A DNA stretch of 7,513 nt from Dehalococcoidia bacterium (GTDB taxonomy: Bacteria > Chloroflexota > Dehalococcoidia > SZUA-161). How positions within the stretch are numbered: the stretch's first letter is position 1; every line of letters starts with the position of its first letter. The stretch is from contig SOKG01000303.1 in assembly GCA_004376205.1 (NCBI GenBank), forward strand, positions 1 to 7,513, in the 5' to 3' direction. The notes under the pieces are model-generated. The model made no database searches. It saw only the letters and a list, made by a program, of their open reading frames with translations, and was not told the origin of the DNA. Of the stretch, positions 1 through 5,200 are shown in pieces. The position numbers were made by a program, and so were the translations under genes.

Positions 1-1
1 T

Positions 2-79
2 GCAGGTGTATCATTGCTTACCACAGCCTTGAGGATGAAGAGTGCCTCATGGCGAGTTGAAATGGGAGATCCTGAATGA
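2..79 (+). CDS. C-terminal end of an upstream gene (partial, unidentified)
   Basis: An open frame enters from the left edge and runs 25 codons to a TGA at 77-79. It reads AGVSLLTTALRMKSAS and then WRVEMGDPE. The stop overlaps the ATG of the next gene in an ATGA arrangement, which is typical of translationally coupled operon neighbours, and this is the main reason to think it is real. I do not recognise the family from so short a tail. A second frame (from base 1) is also open, to a TGA at 58-60, so the frame choice is uncertain. Confidence 0.38.
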   Translation, partial: AGVSLLTTALRMKSASWRVEMGDPE

Positions 80-864
80 TAGGTAGCAAAGAGAGATACG
101 CCCTGGTGACAGGAGCTTCCAGTGGAATCGGCTACGAACTGGCAAAACTGCTGGCGAAGGATGGCAAGAACCTGGTTGTGGTGGCAAGGAGCCAAGACAA
201 ACTCGAAGTATTGAAGATAGAGATCGAAAGCAAACATGGAACGATTGTGAAGGTCTTGCCAGAAGATTTGGCCGACCCTAAAGCACCACCAGAGATATTC
301 AATGAACTTGAGAAAGAACATATCACTGTGGATGTACTAGTCAACAACGCAGGCTTTGCCGTTTGGGGCAAATTCTCTGAAACAGACTTGCAGGAAGAGC
401 TTGAAATGATTCAGGTTAATGTTACTTCATTGATACATTTGACTAAGTTGTTTCTAAAAGGGATGTTGGAGAACAAATCAGGCTGGATATTGAATGTAGC
501 CTCCTTGTGCGCCTTTACGCCGGTTCCGCTGGAATCTGTTTATTGTGGAACCAAAGCTAACATTTTGCATTTCTCAGAAGCCCTGGCAAACGAACTGAAA
601 GGAACCGGTGTCAGCGTTACCTGTCTTTGCATTGGTCTGGCGAAGACTGGATTCCACAAGAGGGCAAGAATGGAAAGCGCCAGGGTGGCAAAGCGAAAGA
701 TGATGGATGCAGCTACAGTCGCCCAGGCTGGCCTAGATGCTCTAAGAAGAGGGCAGGTTATCTGCATTCCTGGTTTGCAGTACAAAGTGTGGCCATTATT
801 AGCCAGAGTTGCACCAAGGAATCTCATCACCAGAATCATGAGATCGCAACATGAGCCTGTATGA
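76..864 (+). CDS. Short-chain dehydrogenase/reductase (classical SDR, DltE-like)
   Basis: This 262-residue cytosolic oxidoreductase should use NAD(H) or NADP(H) on a carbonyl or alcohol substrate; the substrate cannot be read from sequence. The classical SDR landmarks are all visible: the Rossmann cofactor loop TGASSGIG (12-19), NNAG (90-93), and the catalytic tetrad Asn115, Ser143, Tyr156 and Lys160 (YCGTK). The length is normal for the family. The usual Pro-Gly of the cofactor-closing loop is replaced by Ile186-Gly187 (CIGLAKTGF), a mild departure. The Arg at 38 (VVVARS) suggests an NADP preference, as inference. The ATG at 76 has a GGGAG ribosome site at 64-68, seven bases upstream. The start overlaps the preceding stop by four bases, and the nucleosidase-like gene follows after 33 bases, so the three probably share a transcript. 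The family call is secure; the physiological role is not. Confidence 0.93.
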   Translation: MIGSKERYALVTGASSGIGYELAKLLAKDGKNLVVVARSQDKLEVLKIEIESKHGTIVKVLPEDLADPKAPPEIFNELEKEHITVDVLVNNAGFAVWGKFSETDLQEELEMIQVNVTSLIHLTKLFLKGMLENKSGWILNVASLCAFTPVPLESVYCGTKANILHFSEALANELKGTGVSVTCLCIGLAKTGFHKRARMESARVAKRKMMDAATVAQAGLDALRRGQVICIPGLQYKVWPLLARVAPRNLITRIMRSQHEPV

Positions 865-897
865 GGCAGAGCAACTCGTGCTCGATCGGGGGCGTTT

Positions 898-1650
898 ATG
901 CTGGCGCTATTAGGTGCATTTGGACAGGAGATAGTAGACCTGCGGCGGCAGATGGTCATCGAGGAAGTAGTTGCCGAGCGAGGTTGCAAGCTGTACCGGG
1001 GCAAATTCGAAAACAGAGACGCTCTGCTGGTAAAAACGGGGATGGGCAAGGAACGAGCCGAAAGCGCAACGAAGCTCATGCTGGAGCGCTATCCCGTCAG
1101 TGCAATAATCTCACTGGGGTTTGCAGGGGCACTAGCTCCAGAGCTAAGTATTGGCGATGTTGTTGTATGCTCAACGCTGCATTGCGCACACAAATCGGAG
1201 CATAAGTGGGTAAGCGATGGGGTATGTGCTTCCGATACCCATCTGCTTTCTCTGGTCTCACAGGGCCTGGAGGATATAGTGGCCGGCTGCTGTCTTGGAA
1301 GCAGTGTGTCGCTGTTGCAACTGGAGTCTAGCACAAAGAAGCTAGCGGGGCTGGCTTCAGCCTTCCATGCGCATATCGTAGATATGGAGAGCTACTGGAT
1401 CGCCAGCATAGCCTCAGCTAGACAGATTCCTTTCATAGCTATCCGCTCCATTTCTGACACAATGCAGGATTGCGTGCAGCCGTTCGACCAGATTCTTACC
1501 TCGGATGGTAGATTGCTCTGGAAAAAGGCGGTTTTGTGTTTTATTACCCATCCCCAGTACCTGATAAACACATTCACCCTTTACAGGAACGTGCGAATTG
1601 CAAGGAAAAGCCTTATTGCCTGTGTCCATCACCTTGTGAGTAAGATGTAA
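898..1650 (+). CDS. Nucleosidase/phosphorylase superfamily protein (MTA/SAH nucleosidase-like)
   Basis: A 250-residue PNP/UDP phosphorylase-fold protein, expected to cleave the N-glycosidic bond of a nucleoside in the cytosol. It begins LLGAFGQEI, matching the N-terminal strand of MTA/SAH nucleosidases, so Glu11 corresponds to E. coli Glu12. The glycine-rich stretch SLGFAGAL and then LSIGDVVV is typical of the family. VDMES places Glu164 at the ribose-binding glutamate, and RSISD places Asp187 at the catalytic aspartate that protonates the base. All three catalytic acids are therefore present. A basic, partly hydrophobic tail of about 45 residues follows the core (roughly 205-250) and is absent from compact MTA/SAH nucleosidases; such tails occur in the hopanoid-associated phosphorylases (HpnG, adenosylhopane nucleosidase) as I recall them. 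Futalosine hydrolase is another possibility. The ATG at 898 has only a weak GGGGG ribosome site (about 879-883). It lies 33 bases after the reductase and is probably in the same operon. Superfamily sure, substrate open. Confidence 0.85.
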   Translation: MLALLGAFGQEIVDLRRQMVIEEVVAERGCKLYRGKFENRDALLVKTGMGKERAESATKLMLERYPVSAIISLGFAGALAPELSIGDVVVCSTLHCAHKSEHKWVSDGVCASDTHLLSLVSQGLEDIVAGCCLGSSVSLLQLESSTKKLAGLASAFHAHIVDMESYWIASIASARQIPFIAIRSISDTMQDCVQPFDQILTSDGRLLWKKAVLCFITHPQYLINTFTLYRNVRIARKSLIACVHHLVSKM

Positions 1651-1682
1651 GATAAATCGAGAAAAGCGAATTGTATTTAAGC

Positions 1683-1731
1683 TTCTGTTCGTACACAGAA
1701 GGTAGCGCGTTCGATTCCTACATCACCTACA
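1683..1731 (+). other. Degenerate tRNA 3'-half-like segment
   Basis: The 10-mer GTTCGATTCC (1710-1719) is a perfect match to the T-arm/B-box consensus of tRNA genes. It is followed by CTACATCACCTAC, which has the layout of a T-stem plus acceptor 3' strand. A hairpin with a 6-bp stem (1683-1688 with 1695-1700) sits where an anticodon arm might be. However, the putative T-stem 5' strand GCGCG does not pair properly with CCTAC, and no matching 5' acceptor strand (AGGTGAT) lies about 70 bases upstream. It is not a functional tRNA; it may be a decayed remnant or chance. Confidence 0.25.
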
Positions 1732-1766
1732 TTCAATTCGTCTATAGTTATTCACATAAGGTTTTA

Positions 1767-1804
1767 GAGCCCTCTGATCGTCTAGCCAGAGGGCTCCGTT
1801 TTGT
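1767..1804 (+). terminator. Rho-independent terminator-like hairpin
   Basis: A perfect 10-bp stem pairs GAGCCCTCTG (1767-1776) with CAGAGGGCTC (1787-1796) around a 10-base loop, followed by CGTTTTGT. The U-tract is short (four T), so termination may be incomplete. It lies 117 bases after the nucleosidase-like stop and about 100 bases upstream of the next promoter, which suits closing the upstream operon. TTTTA precedes the left arm, so weaker action on the opposite strand cannot be expected from T-runs alone. Confidence 0.72.
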
Positions 1805-1828
1805 CCAAAAAAGGACGTCTATTTGGAC
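1803..1828. promoter_or_regulatory. Inverted repeat, possible operator
   Basis: GTCCAAA (1803-1809) and TTTGGAC (1822-1828) form a perfect 7-bp inverted repeat with 12 bases between. The spacer holds GGACGT (1813-1818), which recurs directly at 1825-1830. The site is about 75 bases upstream of the -35 box of the ligase promoter, a plausible position for an activator or upstream operator. It immediately abuts the terminator tail, so it could equally be incidental. Confidence 0.3.
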
Positions 1829-1879
1829 GTGTTTCCCAGATGCTCTCACCTACTCGCAACCACCGGAACAGGACAACGT

Positions 1880-1895
1880 CCCCGTTGCCGCGGGG
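1880..1895. promoter_or_regulatory. GC-rich inverted repeat just upstream of -35
   Basis: CCCCG (1880-1884) and CGGGG (1891-1895) form a 5-bp inverted repeat with a 6-base spacer, ending six bases before the TTGACA box. A second small one, GGAC/GTCC (1871-1874 and 1878-1881), overlaps its left edge. The position fits a regulator-binding site next to the promoter, but the arms are short and GC-rich. Confidence 0.25.
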
Positions 1896-1901
1896 TTACC
1901 C

Positions 1902-1930
1902 TTGACAGGAACTCTCCTGCGCAGTATTGT
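1902..1930 (+). promoter_or_regulatory. Sigma70-type promoter for ligase-livG-livF unit
   Basis: A perfect -35 hexamer TTGACA (1902-1907) is followed by the optimal 17-base spacer and the -10 hexamer TATTGT (1925-1930, four of six matching TATAAT). Transcription would start near 1937, giving a leader of about 25 bases before the ligase ATG. It lies downstream of a terminator and upstream of a good ribosome site, so context supports it strongly. Confidence 0.72.
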
Positions 1931-1962
1931 TTGGTCTACTGAAAGTGAACTGAAGGGGGCAT

Positions 1963-3669
1963 ATGGAGGCCAAAGCTAAGTACTTTGAAAGACCCTGGCT
2001 GAAGTTCTATCCTGAAGGGGTTCCTGCAAACGTCGAAATCCCAGAGCACTCCCTGCCCGAAGTCTTTGATCAGGTAACCAGCAAGTATTCAGATAGGACC
2101 GCGATGATATTCTACGGTAACAAGATAGGCTTCGGGAAGCTAAGAGAGGAAGTCGATAGATTCGCAACAGCCCTGCATGAGTTAGGGATCGAGAAGGGAG
2201 ATAAAGTTGCCCTCTACCTGCTGAACAGCCCCCAATTCATCATCGCATATTTTGGCTCACTCAAAGCGGGAGCCACGCTAACGCCCATCAGTCCTGTGTA
2301 TACTAGCATTGAGGTAAAGCATCAGCTTGAGGATAGCGAAGCCCAGTCCATTGTCTGCCAGGATTTCCTTTATGAAAACGTTGAAAGGGCAGGAGTGGGA
2401 CTCAAGAATGTCATCCTGACCAATATCGGGGAGTATCTGCCGCTTTCCAAAAAACTCGCGGGGAGAAGTGTCCTCGGCAGGTACGGTAAGATGGAAGTCC
2501 CCAGCCCCCGGGTTATTGAAAGTCACGGCATCCACCAGTTCCAGCAGCTACTAAAGAAATACCCGCCGAATCCCCCGAAGATCGAATTCAACCCCAGGGA
2601 AGACATAGTCGCACTCCCCTACACGGGGGGGACCACAGGCTTGCCCAAAGGTGCGGTGTTAACACACCATAATCTGCTCGCCTGCCAGATGCAGGTGCAG
2701 GCCTTTTGGCCCACATTTGAGGAAGGCAAAGAGGTTATTCCGGCACTACTGCCGTTCTACCACATATATGGTCAGGTGGTGGTTATGTTGAACGGCCTGA
2801 TTCTGGGATCAACCCTGATTCTGTTTACCACGCCTGACCTTGAGGAAATCCTGTCCGCCATGGAAAGGTACGGAGCAACAGTGTTCTACAGCGTGCCAAC
2901 CGCCTACCAATTCCTCAAGGACTACGATAAGACTGACAGGTTTAATTGGAAAGGTCTCAAAATCATCACCAGTGGCGCCGATACACTTCATGAGTCAACA
3001 GTGAACGATTGGGAGAGAAGGACGGGGGCCAAGATCATTGAGGGCTACGGGTTGACTGAGTGTAGCGCCGTATCCCATCTCAACCCAATGGGAAGGCCAA
3101 AGGTTGGCTCATTTGGGGTTCCGCTGCCCAACATCATGGCAGTAGTAGTCCATCCCGAAACCAGTGAGTTTCTGCCGCCTGGGGAGATAGGCGAGCTGTT
3201 GATCGAGGGGCCGAATATTATGAAGGGCTACTGGAAGAGGCCAGAAGACACAAGGGAAACCCTGATCGAGCTGGATGGCAAGACATGGCTCAGAACAGGC
3301 GACCTGGTCAGGATGGACGAGGATGGTTACTTCTTCTTCTACGACCGGAAGAAGGATATGATCAAGTACAAGGGCTATTCCGTCTTTGCCCGGGAGATAG
3401 AGGAGGTCTTGCACCAGCATCCAAAGGTCAAGACGGCAGGTGTCCTGGGCGTTCCCGATCGCGACGTGGGACAGTTGATCAAGGCGATCGTGGTACTCGA
3501 AACCGACGCAAGAGGGAAGGTATCCGAAGAGGAAATAGTCAAATACTGTGAGGAGAACCTGGCCCATTACAAGGTCCCAAAGATCGTAGAATTCAGAGGT
3601 GAGCTCCCGAAGACAGACGTGGGAAAGGTGTCCCATAGGGAACTCAGGGAAGAGCTGGAGGAGGAATGA
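1963..3669 (+). CDS. AMP-forming acyl-CoA ligase (FadD/LcfB-like)
   Basis: A 568-residue ANL-superfamily enzyme expected to activate a carboxylic acid with ATP to an acyl-adenylate and then to acyl-CoA in the cytosol. Core motifs are intact: the ATP loop Y220-TGGTTGLPKG-230, GYGLTE (361-366), the TGD aspartate Asp447 that binds ribose, the hinge region DRKKD with Arg462, the KGYSVFAREIEE segment, and the C-terminal PKTDVGK with adenylation lysine Lys555. The N-terminus (PWLKFYPEGVP) resembles long-chain acyl-CoA ligases, but chain length and aromatic versus aliphatic preference cannot be read. The ATG at 1963 has AAGGGGG at 1953-1959, three bases away. It heads an operon: its stop is separated by one base from the LivG-like GTG start, so uptake and CoA activation are probably coupled. 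The frame carries a run of seven G at 2625-2631 inside the ATP loop with no disruption. Confidence 0.95.
   Translation: MEAKAKYFERPWLKFYPEGVPANVEIPEHSLPEVFDQVTSKYSDRTAMIFYGNKIGFGKLREEVDRFATALHELGIEKGDKVALYLLNSPQFIIAYFGSLKAGATLTPISPVYTSIEVKHQLEDSEAQSIVCQDFLYENVERAGVGLKNVILTNIGEYLPLSKKLAGRSVLGRYGKMEVPSPRVIESHGIHQFQQLLKKYPPNPPKIEFNPREDIVALPYTGGTTGLPKGAVLTHHNLLACQMQVQAFWPTFEEGKEVIPALLPFYHIYGQVVVMLNGLILGSTLILFTTPDLEEILSAMERYGATVFYSVPTAYQFLKDYDKTDRFNWKGLKIITSGADTLHESTVNDWERRTGAKIIEGYGLTECSAVSHLNPMGRPKVGSFGVPLPNIMAVVVHPETSEFLPPGEIGELLIEGPNIMKGYWKRPEDTRETLIELDGKTWLRTGDLVRMDEDGYFFFYDRKKDMIKYKGYSVFAREIEEVLHQHPKVKTAGVLGVPDRDVGQLIKAIVVLETDARGKVSEEEIVKYCEENLAHYKVPKIVEFRGELPKTDVGKVSHRELREELEEE
3659..3664 (+). 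promoter_or_regulatory. Ribosome binding site fixing the livG start
   Basis: AGGAGG lies inside the last ligase codons, six bases before the GTG at 3671. This near-perfect site favours that GTG over the upstream in-frame GTG at 3599, which would overlap the ligase by 71 bases and add about 24 residues with no ABC-family resemblance. Confidence 0.75.
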
Positions 3670-3670
3670 G

Positions 3671-4438
3671 GTGATCCCTCCCTATTTTGAGGTTGAGAAC
3701 CTGACCAAGCGCTTCGGCGGTCTGACTGCAGTCAACGGGATCAGCTTCCAGATTAGCAGGGATGAGATCGTTGGCTTGATCGGTCCCAATGGATCGGGAA
3801 AGACCACGTTGCTGCGCCTGATAACAGGCATATTGAAGCCCGATTCCGGCAAGGTAAGATTCAAGGGCAGGGATATCACCAGGTCCAAACCCTGGGCTAT
3901 CGTTGACCAGGGAATAGCGGGAACATTCCAGGTCGCCAGGCCATTTCGCCGTTTGCCCATCATCGCCAATGTCATGGTAGCCTGCCTCTCCCCCAGGGCA
4001 ATGAAGAGGGGGGAATGGATTAAGACGATCGAGGCCAGAGCGTTGGATGCTCTGGAGTTCGTGGGCATTTCCGACCTGGCCCTTGAGCCGGCTTCCTGCT
4101 TGTCCCATGGGGATCTGAGGCGCCTGGAGATAGCCCGGGCGATTGCCACCGAGCCCGAGTTACTTCTGTTAGACGAGCCATTTAGTGGACTGAATCCTGC
4201 TGAGACCGAGCTGCTGGCGAAATCGATAAGGAGATTGCACAAGGGGGGCAGGTTTGGCAGACTGCATAGCGAAGGACCAACGATGATTATTATTGAGCAC
4301 AAGCTGGCAGAGCTCATGAAAATAGTTGACCGGGTCATCGTGCTCGATTTCGGCGAGTTGATTGCCGATGGCATTCCGGAGGAGATAGTCAAGGACGAAA
4401 GGGTGATCGAGGCATGTATGGGCAGGGGGGTTCGCTGA
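3671..4438 (+). CDS. livG: HAAT-type ABC importer ATP-binding protein, LivG-like
   Basis: A 255-residue ATPase that would bind the LivH/LivM permeases on the cytoplasmic face and power uptake. Counting from the GTG start: Walker A GPNGSGKT (38-45), Q-loop Gln87 (TFQ), signature LSHGD (144-148), Walker B LLLLDEP with Asp168 and Glu169, a D-loop region of LivG type (GLNPAET, 173-179), and H-loop His210. The C-terminal part (VIVLDFGELIADG) is typical of LivG. All catalytic residues are present. An extra stretch of about eight residues, glycine-rich (around 191-203, GGRFGRLHSEG), lies between D-loop and H-loop compared with E. coli LivG as I recall it. The gene begins one base after the ligase stop and ends one base before livF. 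'Liv' denotes the family; the substrate need not be an amino acid. Confidence 0.93.
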   Translation: MIPPYFEVENLTKRFGGLTAVNGISFQISRDEIVGLIGPNGSGKTTLLRLITGILKPDSGKVRFKGRDITRSKPWAIVDQGIAGTFQVARPFRRLPIIANVMVACLSPRAMKRGEWIKTIEARALDALEFVGISDLALEPASCLSHGDLRRLEIARAIATEPELLLLDEPFSGLNPAETELLAKSIRRLHKGGRFGRLHSEGPTMIIIEHKLAELMKIVDRVIVLDFGELIADGIPEEIVKDERVIEACMGRGVR

Positions 4439-4439
4439 G

Positions 4440-5189
4440 ATGCTTCTCGAGGTGAAGAACCTATCGGTCTGTTATGCTACCGCCATGCTACTAAATGACC
4501 TGAGTTTGGGCGTCGAGGAGGGCGAACTGGTCAGCCTGGTGGGGCCGAATGGCGCCGGAAAGTCAACGCTGCTTCGAACCATAAGCGGATTGGTGAGATG
4601 GGAAAAGGCTGCGATGAGGGGGGCGCGGGCCGGAGACATAACGATTGAAGGCACTGTGCACTTTGCCGGTGAGAGGATCGATAAGCTGGCGGCACATGAG
4701 ATTGTAAGAAGGGGATTGATCCATTGCCCGGAGAGAAGCAAGCCCTTTCCAGAGATGTCAGTTACCGATAATCTGAAGGCCGGTGGCTATCTGTGTAATG
4801 ACAGAGGAGAGGTGCAGAGAAGGTTAGAAACGGTTTATCAATTGTTCCCGGTGCTAAGGGAGAGGGGGAATCAGATATCGGGAACACTATCCGGCGGAGA
4901 GCGACAGATGCTCGCCATTGGAAGGGCGTTGATGGAGCAGCCCAAGCTCCTGTGTATCGATGAACCTTCAACCGGCCTCGCCGCAAAGCTGAAAGATGAG
5001 TTGTTTGCGCGCATAAGACAGATTCGAAACTCGGGGATTGCCGTGCTCCTGGTCGAGCAGGACGTCGGCGCAGCGTTCCAATTGGCCAGCAGAAACTACA
5101 TTCTTTCCCATGGAAGGGTGATCGCTGAGGGGACGAGCGAGGAATTGCTCAAAGACGAGACCATCAGGAGGACATACCTCGGCCTATAG
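4440..5189 (+). CDS. livF: HAAT-type ABC importer ATP-binding protein, LivF-like
   Basis: The second ATPase subunit, 249 residues, predicted to pair with the LivG-like protein. It shows Walker A GPNGAGKST (35-43), signature LSGGERQ (150-156), Walker B CIDEP with Asp174 and Glu175, and VEQD with Gln207 in place of the H-loop histidine; that Gln is characteristic of LivF rather than a defect. The start (MLLEVKNLSV) is typical. A segment of about 12 residues (roughly 50-63, EKAAMRGARAGDI) is inserted after the Walker A helix compared with E. coli LivF; similar insertions occur in some homologues, as I recall. The ATG is one base after the LivG stop, with AGGGGGG at 4424-4430 as ribosome site. 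It is the last gene of the plus-strand unit, stopping 11 bases from the converging livM stop. Confidence 0.94.
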   Translation: MLLEVKNLSVCYATAMLLNDLSLGVEEGELVSLVGPNGAGKSTLLRTISGLVRWEKAAMRGARAGDITIEGTVHFAGERIDKLAAHEIVRRGLIHCPERSKPFPEMSVTDNLKAGGYLCNDRGEVQRRLETVYQLFPVLRERGNQISGTLSGGERQMLAIGRALMEQPKLLCIDEPSTGLAAKLKDELFARIRQIRNSGIAVLLVEQDVGAAFQLASRNYILSHGRVIAEGTSEELLKDETIRRTYLGL

Positions 5190-5200
5190 CTCCATAGTCT

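Larger units (their letters stand above)
1651..1962. other. Intergenic regulatory region between two transcription units
   Basis: These 312 bases separate the reductase/nucleosidase unit from the ligase/ATPase unit. A weak open frame crosses it from a TTG at 1671, but it runs through a terminator and a promoter and overlaps the ligase, so it is not accepted as a gene. In order it holds a 6-bp hairpin (TTCTGT 1683-1688, ACAGAA 1695-1700), a tRNA-3'-end-like segment (about 1710-1731), a terminator hairpin (1767-1796), inverted repeats (1803-1828, 1880-1895), a promoter (1902-1930) and a ribosome site (1953-1959). Confidence 0.8.

Noticed and set aside
540..1079. Minus-strand open frame of 179 codons opposite the reductase and nucleosidase-like genes
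   Set aside because: It spans two well-supported plus-strand genes and shows no recognisable domain.
1683..1700. Hairpin TTCTGT/ACAGAA as a terminator of the nucleosidase-like gene
   Set aside because: The 6-bp stem is AT-rich with no T-run after it; the stronger 10-bp stem at 1767-1796 is the better candidate.
1671..1979. Plus-strand open frame of 102 codons in the intergenic region
   Set aside because: It begins at a TTG without a ribosome site, passes through the terminator hairpin and the promoter, overlaps the ligase start, and its translation resembles no protein family.
2625..2631. Run of seven G inside the ligase ATP loop as a phase-variation tract
   Set aside because: It encodes conserved Thr-Gly-Gly in frame, is short for phase variation, and the reading frame is intact. 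It might still be a sequencing-error hotspot.
3109..3636. Minus-strand open frame of 175 codons opposite the ligase
   Set aside because: It is the antisense of conserved ligase motifs (TGD, hinge, lysine motif) and has no family resemblance.
3599..3670. Upstream GTG start for livG, adding 24 residues
   Set aside because: It would overlap the ligase by 71 bases; the GTG at 3671 has a near-perfect AGGAGG site and gives the family-typical N-terminus.
3682..4392. Minus-strand open frame of 236 codons opposite livG
   Set aside because: It lies wholly opposite an unambiguous ABC ATPase gene with intact motifs; its translation is low-complexity Ser/Pro/Leu-rich as expected of an antisense frame.
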